Shown here in pieces: positions 52,604 through 62,918 of a DNA stretch of 64,000 nucleotides. Below the pieces are notes generated by a model, which saw only the letters and a program-made list of their open reading frames with translations, had not been told where the DNA came from and did not search any database. Source of the stretch: CAWANP01 sp963783445 (GTDB lineage Bacteria > Chloroflexota > Anaerolineae > JAAYZQ01). The position numbers were made by a program, and so were the translations under genes. The stretch is taken from the NCBI GenBank assembly GCA_963783445.1, contig CAWANP010000006.1, positions 1 to 64,000 of the forward strand. Direction: 5' to 3'. How positions within the stretch are numbered: position 1 is the stretch's first letter; each line of letters starts with the position of its first letter.

Positions 52604-54000
52604 TGCTCGATGACCTCCCGCAGCGCATCTACCAGTTGGTCGATGTCTGCCTGGGTGTGAATTTCGGTGACGCAGTATAGGGCGCTTTGGCCCAGTTCCG
52701 GGAACTCCTGGCTCAGGTCCTTGCCGCCCAGGATCCCTCTGGCCAGCAGTGCCTTATTGATCTCCGCGACCGTCTTGCCGGTCCCGTCAAGGTTGACGAC
52801 GAATTCCTGAAAGTGGGGCGCCTGGTGCAAGGGGGCTTTGACCCCGTTGAGCTTGTCTATCTGTATCATGGCATAGTGCGTCCGGGCCATGATGCCCTCG
52901 CCGATCTCCACCATACCCTGGGGCCCCATGAGTGCCAAATAGACACCGGCCGTGATGCCCCACAGAGCAGCGGCCGTTCCGACCCATTCCTTGCCCTTTT
53001 CCCTGACTGCGAAGGAGGTTCTGTCGTACGCGACGTCGCCAAAGCCATATTCGCCTGGAACCGTCGTGGGTACGATGCCAAAAAGCCGTGACGGGTACTC
53101 CATGACATAGGCTTCTTCGTCCCGCGTGGCGATAAAGCCAGCCTGGCCGCCACCGAACTGCATGTGCATGCCCAGCGGCTGGATGTCGCCGCAGACGATG
53201 TCCGCGCCATAGTCTGCCGGTGGTGTGAGGATGCCCAGCGAAATCGGATTGGCGCTGACAACAGACACCGCGCCGTGCTCGCGGGCGATGCGCGAGATTG
53301 CCTCCCCCTGTGTTTCGAGGGCGCCCAGGTAGGAAGGGTTCTCAAAGTAAACAGCAGCTGTCTGGTCAGAGATTGCAGCTTGCAGGGCACCCAGATCCAG
53401 CCGTCCCGTCTGCGGATCGTATCCGACAAGACGAAGCTGCATGGTCGGCTGGCAATAGTCCTCGATCTTGGCCAGTTTGGCCCGGCTGATGGTTCCGCAG
53501 ATCAGCGCCTCGGGCCGGCCCGTGAGGCGTGAGGCCATGCGCAGTGAGGTGGCTGTGGCCTGGAATCCGTCGTAGGTGGGCACGTTCACGACGTCCATGT
53601 TCAAAAGTTCGCCCATCATGCTTGTGTATTCAAAGAGAGCCTGGAAACGTCCGTGATCGTCGTAGGGCTCGCCGGCATAAGCGGTCAGGAATTCGCCCCG
53701 GCTGTTCACCTCGTCGCAGACCGCGGGTACGTGATGCTGGTAGCATCCTGCCCCCAGGAAGCTGAGAAGCTCCCCGGAGGTCTGGTTCCGGGCCAGCAGG
53801 CCCTCCACGTGCCTTTTCAAGGCGTACTCTGAGGGGAAGGGCGGGGGCAGGTCCATAGGCGCAGTGAGCCTCAGCTTCTCTGGAACGTCCTCATAAAACT
53901 CTTCCACGCTTTCCGCCTCGACGGCCTTGAGCATCTGTTCTTTGATTTCTGGCGCAGAATTGGGGATGTAGGGATGCACCGTCTTCTCGGATCTATCCAT
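52600..54000 (-). CDS. gcvPA: Glycine dehydrogenase (decarboxylating) subunit 1
   Basis: 466 residues from ATG 54000 behind GGAGGAAT; five more codons are open upstream. Family marks are HPYIPNSAPEIKEQML, FLGAGCYQHHVPAVCDE, YDGFQATATSLRMASRLTGR, SNPISLGIL-like SANPISLGILTPPADYGADI and GPQGMVEIGEGIMARTHYAM. It forms the P protein with gcvPB. The upstream region holds a palindrome over a weak promoter and a long inverted repeat in the leader. Confidence 0.96.
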   Translation of the reverse strand: MDRSEKTVHPYIPNSAPEIKEQMLKAVEAESVEEFYEDVPEKLRLTAPMDLPPPFPSEYALKRHVEGLLARNQTSGELLSFLGAGCYQHHVPAVCDEVNSRGEFLTAYAGEPYDDHGRFQALFEYTSMMGELLNMDVVNVPTYDGFQATATSLRMASRLTGRPEALICGTISRAKLAKIEDYCQPTMQLRLVGYDPQTGRLDLGALQAAISDQTAAVYFENPSYLGALETQGEAISRIAREHGAVSVVSANPISLGILTPPADYGADIVCGDIQPLGMHMQFGGGQAGFIATRDEEAYVMEYPSRLFGIVPTTVPGEYGFGDVAYDRTSFAVREKGKEWVGTAAALWGITAGVYLALMGPQGMVEIGEGIMARTHYAMIQIDKLNGVKAPLHQAPHFQEFVVNLDGTGKTVAEINKALLARGILGGKDLSQEFPELGQSALYCVTEIHTQADIDQLVDALREVIEQ

Positions 54001-54145
54001 TGTTGATTCCTCCACGCATGGTTCTATCGAGAACTAGTCTGCCGCGCTTCGCCATAAATGCGAAAGGGCCGCACACGGTTGCCAGCACCGGTGAGCCCCC
54101 TTCTTGGCCAGGATCCTGTTGATGTGCTCCCGATGCACTCGCGGT

Positions 54146-54227
54146 GCAGTCTGGCTGCGGCGGACAAAGGGCGCTTGCCAGACTGCTATGCCAGGTTCAT
54201 TGTAGCACAGGTGCTGTGAAAAGAGAA
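54146..54227 (-). promoter_or_regulatory. Weak promoter, palindrome and leader inverted repeat upstream of gcvPA
   Basis: Minus strand TACAAT (54204-54199) with only a weak TTCTCT at -35. CACAGGTGCTGTG (54206-54218), a 5-bp inverted repeat, fills the promoter spacer and may be an activator or repressor site. In the leader GCAGTCTGGC pairs perfectly with GCCAGACTGC (54146-54155 and 54177-54186, 21-base loop). I do not see a glycine riboswitch. Confidence 0.5.
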
Positions 54228-54310
54228 AACACCACCCCTGTGCCAAAAAAGCTCGGACGCCAAGCAGCGAGCGGCTGGGTCTCTATAAGTCCTTTTCTTT
54301 TATGCTGGGT

Positions 54311-54339
54311 TTGCACTTTCCGGTCTCCTGCGGTACAAT
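54311..54339 (+). promoter_or_regulatory. Promoter of the GH3-type gene
   Basis: TTGCAC (54311-54316), 17-base spacer, TACAAT (54334-54339). It lies inside the longest open frame, so the start must be GTG 54362. Confidence 0.75.
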
Positions 54340-54361
54340 CTTGCCAGGTCTGGAGGTCGGG

Positions 54362-57356
54362 GTGAAGAGGTTCAGCGGATTGCATCCAACTATACACGGT
54401 TTTGCCCGAAACGAGAGGTGTCTCGGTGGGCGTGGGGTGGCGAGCCTTCTTCTCTTGGTGCTGCTGGCCTCATTTCTCATACCACCGCCGCTGGCAGCCC
54501 AAACGCCGGAGCCAACGATCCCGCCACCCACGGACGAGGATCTCTGGCTGGACGATGCCCTATCGCGCATGACCGCCGCTGACAAGGTCGGACAGCTCTT
54601 CCTGGTCACCTTCCCGGGCAACGATGCGAGTACTCTCTCGGATATCGCGCGTCTCGTCCAGGTGCACCGGGTAGGCGCCGTAATGCTCGCTCCCGAAAAC
54701 GAGAATTTTGGAAACGACCTCACTGCTCCGCAACAGGTTCTCTCGCTGACGACTGCGTTGCAGCAGTTGGCCTTCACCGAATCATCGCCCGTGACCATCA
54801 CCAAGACGATACCTGTCACGGGTACTCTGCCCTTGGCGGCGACTGAGTTGCAGACCGACACGCAGCCGGTGACCATTACGAGCGTGATCACCGTCTCTGA
54901 AGTAGTGACGCTGCCCGCGCAGGGGATCCCCCTGCTAATCGCTGCCCACCAGGAGGGCGACGGCTACCCCTTTACGTCTCTGCGCGGAGGCTTTACCGAG
55001 CTACCGAGCAACATGGCCGTAGGCGCTGCCTGGTCCGAGACCAATGCCGAGGTGATGGGTAGGGTTGCCGGACAAGAGTTGGAGGCGGTAGGTGTGAACC
55101 TGCTCCTGGGGCCGTCCCTCGACGTACTCCATGATCCTCGCCCTGGGGTGAGCGGGGATCTTGGCGTGAGGGTCTTTGGCGGCGACCCCTATTGGGTGGG
55201 GCAGATGGGCCAGGCCTATATTGGCGGGGTCCGCCTGGGCAGCCAGGGCAGGGTGGCTACGGTAGCCAAACACCTGCCTGGCCTGGGAGCGAGCGACCGC
55301 GCGCCGGAGGAAGAGATAGCCACTGTAGATGCGTCGCTGCAGGAATTGCGGCTGATCGAACTGCCGCCCTTCTTTGCTGTGACACACGGCGACCCCATTA
55401 CGAATACCGCCGATGCGCTGATGACGGCCCACATCCGCTATCGGGGCTTCCAGGGGAACATTCGCTACGTAACTCCGCCCATCAGCCTTCACTCTCAGGG
55501 CCTGCAAGTCATCATGGACCAGCCAGAACTGATACCCTGGCGGGAGGCAGGTGGGGTCCTGGTTAGCGATTCATTGGGCGTGCCGGCTGTCCAGCGCTAC
55601 TATTCCCCCGAATTGGACTCTTTCCCCCATCGCCAGATCGGGTTGGATGCGTTTCTAGCCGGCAACGATCTCCTGACACTATCGCACTTTGCTTTGGACG
55701 GTACCTGGGAAGAGCAGATGCGCAACGTCGAGGATACGATCCTCTTCTTCCAGTCGCGGTACGAGGCTGACGACACTTTCCGCGCACGCGTGGACCAATC
55801 TGTACGGCGGATCCTGTCCCTGAAACAACGCATTTGCTCTGGCTTTTCCCTGGAGGCCTGCACCGGCAGCGATGCGTCTCTGTCGAAGGTTGGGGGTGCG
55901 CAAGGGCTCGTAGCTCAGCTTGCTCAGGAATCGGTGACGCTGCTCAGCCCCTCAGCTGATGAACTCGCCATACGCCTGCCTCGCCCACCGCGTCTGGACG
56001 AGAGACATTCTGATCTTTACCGATGCGCGGGAGGTACGCGACTGCGAGGCATGCCCTCCTTTCTATCTCTTGGACCCTGCAATCCTGCGGGATACTGTCC
56101 TTCGCATGTATGGTCCGGATGCGACTGGACAGGTGGATCCCGAGCGTGTCACTTCCCTGACCTTTGCCCAATTGCAGAGTTTCCTTCAGCTCGGCAGTCC
56201 TGATCTGGACGAAGTCATCCGCAATGCAGAGTGGATTGTATTCGCCATGCTGGATTATGCGCCGGAGGCATACCCGACTTCCCAGGCCCTGAGACAGTTT
56301 CTCCGTGACTGGACCGCCAGCCTGGAGACGCAGAACGTCATTGCTCTGGCCTACGAAGCACCCTACTATCTGGATACCACGGAGGTCAGCAAGCTGACGG
56401 CCTACTATGGCCTCTATAGCAAAGCGGAACCTTTCATTGATGCGTCTGTTCGGGCCCTATTTCTCGAGTTTGCTCTGACTGGGCGATCGCCGGTAACGGT
56501 GGAGGGGGTTGGCTATGATCTGGCCAGAGAGTTGGCGCCTGATCCCGAGCAGGTCATTTCTGTGCTGTGGGCCGACCAGCCCGAATCAGTGGAAGGGACA
56601 CCTCCGCCCGTGGCCTTGGATGTCGGCGATCCCTTGCGTGTTAGTACCAGCGTCATTGTCGATCACAACGGGAATGCGGTACCCGATGGGACGCCTGTTG
56701 TGTTCAACTATGTCTATGTGGACGAGGGCTTGGGTGGGCAGGTTGAGGCGACGACAGTTGACGGAATCGCCGAGACTACGCTTACGCTGGAGCATGCGGG
56801 TGTACTTGAGATCAGGGCCTCCAGCGAACCTGCCCAGAATACGCTGCCATTGCAGGTGCTCAAGTTGGGGGAAACGACCGAGATTCTGACGCCTACACCG
56901 ACCCCTACGCCGACTTTCACACCTACTCCTACTCCTACACCGACGCCAACATCGACACCAACCCCCACTCCAACTTTCACGCCGACCCCCACAGCAACGC
57001 CGACCGCGACACCGGTTCCCATCGTACCACCACCGCCTCCCCCTGAACCTCGCGTAGAATGGACGGATTTTGGCTTTGCGGGCCTGGGTATGCTTGGGGC
57101 TGCGGTATTCGTCCTGCTTGCGGCGATCGCAACCGGTCTTCAGGTCGATGCGGGAAAGCCTGCGATACAGCTTGCCCTGTGGAGCCTCGTGTGCGGTCTT
57201 GTAGGTTACCTCTATTACAGCTTGGGCCTGCCTGGCAGTGGTATCTTGGAGGGCTTGACGCCGGGACTGCGCGGACTCCTCATCGGTTTGGGTTGTGGTC
57301 TGTTGCCCCTCGTGGCCGTCGCCTGGCTGACTTTGCGAGAGGCAACCAGTAGCTGA
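54362..57356 (+). CDS. GH3-family glycosidase with Thr/Pro stalk and membrane anchor, one frameshift
   Basis: About 997 residues after repair. GTG 54362 follows GGAGG at 5 bases. Signal peptide VASLLLLVLLASFLIPPPLA. The GH3 N-terminal domain has DKVGQLFLVTFPG, HRVGAVMLAPEN, VAKHLPGLGASD (normally KHFPGHG) and the nucleophile strand GGVLVSDSLGVPAV. A beta-N-acetylhexosaminidase is likely. The frame shifts near 55975, after which a second domain (MYGPDATGQVDPERV), an Ig-like domain (VSTSVIVDHNGNAVPDGTPV), a Thr/Pro stalk and three membrane helices follow (LVCGLVGYLYYSLG). The insert with ITKTIPVTG repeats at about 160-200 is unusual. Confidence 0.8.
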
Positions 57357-57380
57357 TGGTCACCTGCCAGGGGAAAGCTT

Positions 57381-58574
57381 CTACTCGAAGGATCGGGTTG
57401 GCGTCGGGCTGGGGCGCGGTGTTGGCGTCGGACTGGGCGTTGGGCTCAACGTGACGGTTGGCGTAGGGGTCGGCGTCCAGGTCGCAGTTGGGATAGGTTC
57501 AGTTGGTGTTGGTGTCGCCGTGGGCGGCGGAGGGATCATGCCTGGTCGCGCTGTGGCAAGGGTCGCTGCCAGAAGAAGGCACCGATGAGTACCAGCAAGC
57601 CACGATTCACCCGGATGTACTGAGCCATGGGCTGATCCCGGCCGAAAAGCCGGGAAACTGTGCGGCTGATCGGGCTGGGTGCAAACAGTTCCGTTTGCAG
57701 TTCGGCAATGTCGGCCGGCCGCTCATCGGGGTGCATGGCCAGGCCCCACAGGATGGCCCTTTCGGTCTGGGGGGAAATGCTGGGATTGAGGCTTCGGGGT
57801 GTGGGCAGGGACCTTGGTTTAAGAAAACGTGCCTTGGCGTCCAGTGGCGGCTTTCCGGTCAGCAGGTGGTAGAGGGTTGCGGCTAGAGAATAGATGTCGG
57901 ATCGGGCGTCTGTGTGCCCTGTATCGCCACCGTACTGCTCCAGTGGAGTGTACTGGACAGTCCCACGACCCTGGACAACCGTGATGGTCCGCTGGTCGTC
58001 TGGGATCAGGACCTTGACGAGTCCAAAATCTACAAGCTTGACATTGCCCGACGGCGTGATCTTGATGTTGCTGGGTTTGATATCACGGTGCAGTACCGGG
58101 GGAGTCTGCGTGTGCATGTAGCTCAGCGCATCGCACATCTGTGAGGTCCAGGCCAGTACCTGTCTTTCAGACAAGGGGCTGCCCCTGATGCAAAGCGCTG
58201 ACCAGCATCTCGTTGAGATCCTGGCCGGGGACAAAGTCCATGACCAGGTAATCACGGTCATTGTCAGTGAAATAGTCTGATACCTTGGGGAGGTTGGGGT
58301 GATCCAGGCGGGCAAGCGTGCTCGCCTCTTGGTAGAACTGCTCGCGGCTCTGCTCCAGTTCGCTGGCTGAGGTTTCGGGATCGGGCAAGGCTTCCTTGAC
58401 AGCGCACAGACGCCCTTCCAGACGGAGGTCTTCGGCGCGGTACGTCGCGCCCATGCCGCCCCGTCCAACCAGCTCAATGATCCTATAGCGATCCCGAAGG
58501 ATCGTCTCCGGCGATAGTGTTTGCTCCAAGGCGGGCTCCGTACTGGCGGACCGTGATCCGCGATCATGGACCAT
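57381..58574 (-). CDS. PknB-like Ser/Thr protein kinase, two frameshifts
   Basis: About 397 residues when repaired. ATG 58574 opens ILRDRYRIIELVGRGGMGAT, with Lys in LCAVKEAL. The frame shifts near 58185; then LHRDIKPSNIKI, VKLVDFGLVKV and YTPLEQYGG, TDARSDIYSLAATLYHLLTG complete the kinase. A second shift near 57567 joins LLVLIGAFF to LAATLATARPGM, so a membrane helix leads to an external Thr/Pro-rich tail ending RSFE. The layout fits a transmembrane bacterial Ser/Thr kinase. It is divergent from an FHA-domain regulator, a natural phospho-partner. Confidence 0.82.
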
Positions 58575-58621
58575 ATGTTCAAGATGAGGCTCTTTCTGGC
58601 CGCCCCGTCGAAAACGGTCTT

Positions 58622-58650
58622 AGCTTAACGCAGAATTGACATCTTGTCAA
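58622..58650 (-). promoter_or_regulatory. Kinase promoter within a divergent TTGACA palindrome
   Basis: Minus strand TTGACA (58650-58645), 17-base spacer, TAAGCT (58627-58622). TTGACATCTTGTCAA (58636-58650) is a perfect inverted repeat, giving a TTGACA box on both strands; the plus-strand -10 for the FHA gene is not clear. Confidence 0.5.
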
Positions 58651-58716
58651 GACAGTTCGCATTCTCTGAGAGCTTGCCAGGATGCGAAAAAACGCCATTG
58701 GGTAGGAGGTGCAGAT

Positions 58717-59361
58717 ATGCCTGCCGAAGTCCCCATGCTGTTGATGATGGAAGGACAGAGTTCTGGACAGCGTTTCTTTGTGGATCAGCCCGAGTTGCTC
58801 ATTGGGCGTGATGAAAGGTGTGACTTGGTCATTTCTGACCGGCTGGTGTCACGTCGCCATGCCCTCATCCGCCTCGATGGTGCTCAGTATTTCCTTGAGG
58901 ACTTGGACTCGAAAAATGGTACCTTTGTGAATGGCAGGGAGATCAGCGAATCTCATTCACTAGAGGATGGGGACGAGATTCAAATCGCTCTGTGCTGCAA
59001 GCTGGCTTTCGTGGATGCCGAATCTACCGCGCCGGTCCTATTCGAGGAGCCTCAATCAGGCCTGTACATGGACCTGGAGAGCAAGCGGGTGTGGATAGCG
59101 GGGCAGGAACTCGATCCCCCACTTTCCCCGGCACAGTACCGCTTGCTGGAGTTGCTGTACCAGGATCCCGGGCGGGTGTATAGCCGCGACGATGTGGTTG
59201 AGGCTGTGTGGCCCGCGGATGATAGGGCGGGCATCTCGGAACAGGCCATCGACGCCTTGGCCCGTCGCCTGCGCGAGCGTTTGGTCGAGGCGGATCCTGC
59301 TACGCCGTATGTCGTGACAGTGCGAGGGCACGGCTTCCGCGTTGAGAACGTGGTTCTGTAA
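58717..59361 (+). CDS. FHA domain fused to OmpR-type winged-helix DNA-binding domain
   Basis: 214 residues from ATG 58717 behind TAGGAGG; the frame is open from 58636. The N-terminal FHA domain (about 15-95) has LLIGRDERCDLVISDRLVSR, RHALI and DLDSKNGTFVNG, the phosphothreonine-binding set. The C-terminal Trans_reg_C domain (about 120-214) has PLSPAQYRLLELLYQDPGRV, YSRDDVVEAVW, and TVRGHGFRVE. The order is the reverse of M. tuberculosis EmbR, which is HTH first. A kinase gene stands divergent 142 bases away, so phosphorylation-controlled transcription is likely. Confidence 0.9.
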   Translation: MPAEVPMLLMMEGQSSGQRFFVDQPELLIGRDERCDLVISDRLVSRRHALIRLDGAQYFLEDLDSKNGTFVNGREISESHSLEDGDEIQIALCCKLAFVDAESTAPVLFEEPQSGLYMDLESKRVWIAGQELDPPLSPAQYRLLELLYQDPGRVYSRDDVVEAVWPADDRAGISEQAIDALARRLRERLVEADPATPYVVTVRGHGFRVENVVL

Positions 59362-59382
59362 GTACGGTCGATTGATTGGGGT

Positions 59383-60735
59383 TTAGCCTTGGACCATCGC
59401 GGCCGCTTGATCGCGGATTTGGGCCAGTTGATGGTCCAGGTCTTCCCGGTCGCCTTCTGCCAGGTCCTTGCCCAGCAACTCCATGAGTTCCAGCAAGGGT
59501 GGACCAACCAGTTCTTGATATTCCTCCAGCAGGGCTCTCGTGCCGTCGGGATAATCGGCTGCGAGAAGCTGGCTAATGAGTTTGATCTCAGGGGGCTGGT
59601 TCTCCTGGATCATCTGAATGACAACCTCGTTGATCCGGCCGAGTTTCTCCGCTTCTTCGGTTTGTCCTGACCGCTCGGCAGCCTGCAGCCTCGTAGTCAA
59701 AACGCCCAGAAAGAGTTCATTGATCTGAGATGGACTTGTGCGCAGGGCAGCCTCGGGATCGTCACTGTTCAGCAACTCTTGGATCTGCCGATCTACTTGC
59801 TGGCTCGCTCGCTCAAATTCGGCGTCAACCTGGGCAGTCACTTCCAGAATCGTTTCGCGAAGGGCCTTGAGTTTCCCCGCCTGGTCCGCATCCCCCGCTG
59901 CTTCCGCCGCCTCAATGCGACCGGTCAGCTGCTGGTAAAAGATATAGTCGATGCCCTGCCGGGCGACGGTGACCATGGTTTCCACCTTTGCCTGCTCACC
60001 AGCAAGCGCCGCCTCGACAACCTTTTCCAGCAGTTCCTCACGTGTGATGCCTTCACCCAGGCTTCTAATGGCCTCGTCCCGTTCCGAAATCTCCTGACCT
60101 ACCGTGGACCATTCCAGGAGCTGCTGCCGCAGCCCCAACAGTTCCTGCACGGCTTCAGTCAGGTCTTCCCTCTCAGCCATCTCGATGTGCAGAGAGAGCA
60201 GTTGGAAGAACTCATAATCTATCTGGTCATTGTTCTCTCGGGCAATCACCTGGCGAGCATCTGGGCTCGTGGCGCTCATTAGCCGCTCGAGGAGGTCGGT
60301 TTTGGCCCGCTGGGCAGCGACCATTTCGGGCGTAATCCCATCAGCTTCCAGGATGGCGTCCAGCATGGCCTCCAATCGGAGGAAGCTACGTGGTTGCAGC
60401 AGGTAACCCTTGCGCTGTTCGGAAGGGAGGGCCGCGATGATGCGATTGGTCAGATCGCCGATGATGCGCTGCTCTTCCATGTCCGAACCACCCAGCCCGG
60501 CTGGTGCAAACGTGAAGAACAGCTCTTTTTCCGGGTCGTGGTAGACCAGGGGGGCGCTGAGCATGCCTGCATGGCCACATTGAGGGCAAACAGCGACATT
60601 GATCTGTCCGGACAAGAACAGGGCCTTCAGATCAGGGTTCTGACCGACGTCAATGGCCGACAGAACGGGAGTCGAAAAGGGGGTGCCGCACTGTGGACAG
60701 GTAATGGAAGCCGTTTGGTAGGTGGGTGAGTTCAA
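59383..60735 (-). CDS. CpXC-domain protein
   Basis: 450 residues. The N-terminal CpXC domain has two Cys pairs (ITCPQCGTPF and AVCPQCGHAG), a probable zinc site, with YHDPEKELFFTFAP. The rest, about 115-450, is mostly acidic helices with coiled-coil character (LTEAVQELLGLRQQLLEW, AEAAGDADQAGKLKALRE). No membrane segment. CpXC proteins have no assigned function. It is convergent with the FHA-regulator gene, 21 bases away. ATG 60735 follows GGAAAGGA. Confidence 0.85.
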   Translation of the reverse strand: MNSPTYQTASITCPQCGTPFSTPVLSAIDVGQNPDLKALFLSGQINVAVCPQCGHAGMLSAPLVYHDPEKELFFTFAPAGLGGSDMEEQRIIGDLTNRIIAALPSEQRKGYLLQPRSFLRLEAMLDAILEADGITPEMVAAQRAKTDLLERLMSATSPDARQVIARENNDQIDYEFFQLLSLHIEMAEREDLTEAVQELLGLRQQLLEWSTVGQEISERDEAIRSLGEGITREELLEKVVEAALAGEQAKVETMVTVARQGIDYIFYQQLTGRIEAAEAAGDADQAGKLKALRETILEVTAQVDAEFERASQQVDRQIQELLNSDDPEAALRTSPSQINELFLGVLTTRLQAAERSGQTEEAEKLGRINEVVIQMIQENQPPEIKLISQLLAADYPDGTRALLEEYQELVGPPLLELMELLGKDLAEGDREDLDHQLAQIRDQAAAMVQG

Positions 60736-60865
60736 AGGAATGGTCCTTTCCAGTGATCGGGCAGACAGAGCTGCGCCTGGGATGCTGAGTGGGGCAAGTT
60801 TAGGCTAGATGGGCCGATCTGTCAAATGGTTGCTGATTTGTGTCTGCCCGTTGTTGTACAAGACA

Positions 60866-60884
60866 CCCTGAGCCCGTCGAAGGG
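60866..60884. repeat. 19-bp CCCTGAGC...GAAGGG repeat
   Basis: CCCTGAGCCCGTCGAAGGG lies between two genes. It shares 14 of 19 bases, including both ends, with the copy inside the LuxR linker (2570-2588, reverse complement). Similar CCCTGAGC-x-GAAGGG repeats are dispersed in many bacterial genomes. Confidence 0.55.
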
Positions 60885-60931
60885 CTGCTTGGGCTGCAAC
60901 CTGGTACCGCAGAGTTGTTCGCAGGCAGGTG

Positions 60932-61432
60932 CTATTGCGCCATTCTGTCGAGCCACGCGGTGAGGGAAAATCGGCCATCGGTGGCATCGTCCAAGAGGGC
61001 AGCATGGGAGCAAGCGTTGGCTATCATACCGCTGCGGTGATCGCTGGGCAGGGTCAACGCCAGGCCGATCTGGCCGATCAAAGCTCCCAGGCTCTCAGCA
61101 AACTGAGCCCATGCTTCCATGATGGCCGTGGCGGGTACAGCCCCAGCTTCACGCATCTGGCTAATCAAACCCACCAGAGCTGGCCCCAGTGCTGCTAGAC
61201 TTGCTGCATCCTCTTGGCTGGCGAAAAGGTGGGCGGCCTGGAGCACAAAGGTCACAGCCTGGCCGGTAGGAGCCGGGCCGAGTTGGAGGGCCAGGCCCAT
61301 GGCCCGGACATAGCCATCGAGGGCCGAATCGACCATGCCCTCGAGCAGCGCCTCCTCGGCCCGGCTCAATTCAGTCTCGAACAGTGATGCTGCCCCGACT
61401 GGGGTCAGTTCTAGCTCTTGCGGTTCGGTCAT
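60932..61432 (-). CDS. Hypothetical helical protein
   Basis: 166 residues from ATG 61432; GTG 61444 is the other choice. It is not recognised. The sequence is almost wholly alpha-helical and acidic (FETELSRAEEALLEGMVDSA, MREAGAVPATAIMEAWAQFA), rich in Ala and Leu, with no signal peptide or clear membrane helix. It follows gcvT on the same strand after 117 bases. Codon use and composition fit a real gene, but the ribosome site is weak. Confidence 0.5.
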   Translation of the reverse strand: MTEPQELELTPVGAASLFETELSRAEEALLEGMVDSALDGYVRAMGLALQLGPAPTGQAVTFVLQAAHLFASQEDAASLAALGPALVGLISQMREAGAVPATAIMEAWAQFAESLGALIGQIGLALTLPSDHRSGMIANACSHAALLDDATDGRFSLTAWLDRMAQ

Positions 61433-61549
61433 TGCTGTCAGCACAGTTTGGCGCGAGCCAGGTAGAAAGAGCGGCTGGAGCCAGGGCTGGAGGCAGGGCT
61501 GGGTACAATGCCTGGTTCTATCGCGCTAGATTATGCTTCTCTCAACCCC

Positions 61550-62918
61550 CTATGCTTTCTTGTCCAGGAATCGCCGGACGACGAGGATGTTATCGTGGAG
61601 TTGGAGCCGGTCGCCTGTCTTGAGGCTCTGCAGCGGCTTGCTGGACCAACTGCGGCCATCGGCTTGAAAGATAGCCAGGCGAGTTCCACGCTTGGTATAT
61701 CTGGTCTGCACATAGGCCTAGTCCGGTCAGCCAGCCCTCGCTGTCAACGGAGCAACTGGTCACAGCTCCGACCACGCGCCCCTTGCGGCTGACGATGACA
61801 TCTCCCTGCCTGGGCACCGGCGCGTGTTCTTCGGCAAAGCGGAAGCGGATCAGCCTTGCCTGGCGCCTTTGCTCGTGGGCCAGGTATGCGTCCTTTCCCA
61901 CAAAGAAGGGCTTGTATAGTTTTACATAGGGATCAAAGCCTGCATCGGCCGGATTGAGGTCCAGCGGCCCAGCCAGCTCGTGGCCGTAGAGGGGCAGCCC
62001 GGCCTCGATCCGGAGGCTGTCTCGAGCTGCCAAGCCCACCGGCTGCAGGCCAAAAGGCTCACCGGCTTCCAGCAACGCGTGCCAGAGAGCGGGCGCGGCA
62101 GCGGGATGGACAAATATCTCAAAGGCCATCAGTTCTCCGGTGTAGCCGGTCCGCGCCAGGTAAAGGTCATAGCCCTCTAGTTGGCCGTGAAGGATCTCGT
62201 TTCGCTTCATCTCTGACAGCGGTTCGGTGAGCGCATCGCGCTCATCCAGCATGGACATCAGGATGTCACGAGAGCGAGGGCCTTGCAGCGCCAACTGCAC
62301 GCGCATCTCACCCCCTCGTGCCGGTTCGCGCATGTCCCGGATGGTGATTTCTTCCGTGCCCAGGGCGCGGGACCACGGCCGCTCTGGATCGATCATCACC
62401 TGGCCGCTACATACGGAATTGACCCAGGCCCAGTCCTTGTCATTGTTGGCTGCGTTGACGACCATCCAGAAACGGTCCTCTTCCAAACGGTAGACGTAAA
62501 CGTCATCCAGGACGTGCCCGTTCTGGTCAAGGAGAAAAGAGTACTGGGCCTGCCCAACATCCAACAGCGAGATGTCGTTGGTGGTCAGGGTATTGAGAAA
62601 CAGGTGGATGTTGTCTCCCTCGAACTCAAAGAGCCCCATGTGGCTCACATCAAAGAGCCCGGCTGCCTGGCGCACCGCCATGATGTTCGTCCTGGACGGA
62701 GGTATAGCGGATCGGCATCTCCCACCCGGCAAAGGGAGCGATCTTTGCGCACCGGTCTTGCGGTGAATGTGGTACAGGTTCGTCTGCCGGATTGGCGCGT
62801 CGGCAGATTCCTCCCACGAAAACTCTGGCGCGGACTCCAGGCTCGCCCGGAGCCTTGGCCCTGGCCCTCTGCCCGATCCAATAGGGTTTGTGGAAAGCCC
62901 AGCCGGTTGTTTCATCAT
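61550..62918 (-). CDS. gcvT: Aminomethyltransferase (glycine cleavage T protein), three frameshifts
   Basis: About 385 residues when repaired; it transfers the aminomethyl carbon of glycine to tetrahydrofolate. Conserved pieces: NLYHIHRKTGA, then out of frame KIAPFAGWEMPIRYTSVQDE (62757-62685, flanked by two opposite shifts), then AAGLFDVSHMGLFEFEGD, ARTGYTGELMAFEIFV, LAARDSLRIEAGLPLYGHEL. Near 61715 a third shift leads to YVQTRYTKRGTRLAIF and the end RRFLDKKA at TAG 61552-61550. The true start is unclear; 62918 overlaps the glyA stop but adds about 40 atypical residues. GGGAGGA near 62825 hints at a start close to PIRQTNLYH. Confidence 0.88.

Noticed and set aside
54001..54361. Glycine riboswitch before gcvPA
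   Set aside because: The conserved core motifs and tandem aptamer layout could not be found on the minus strand.
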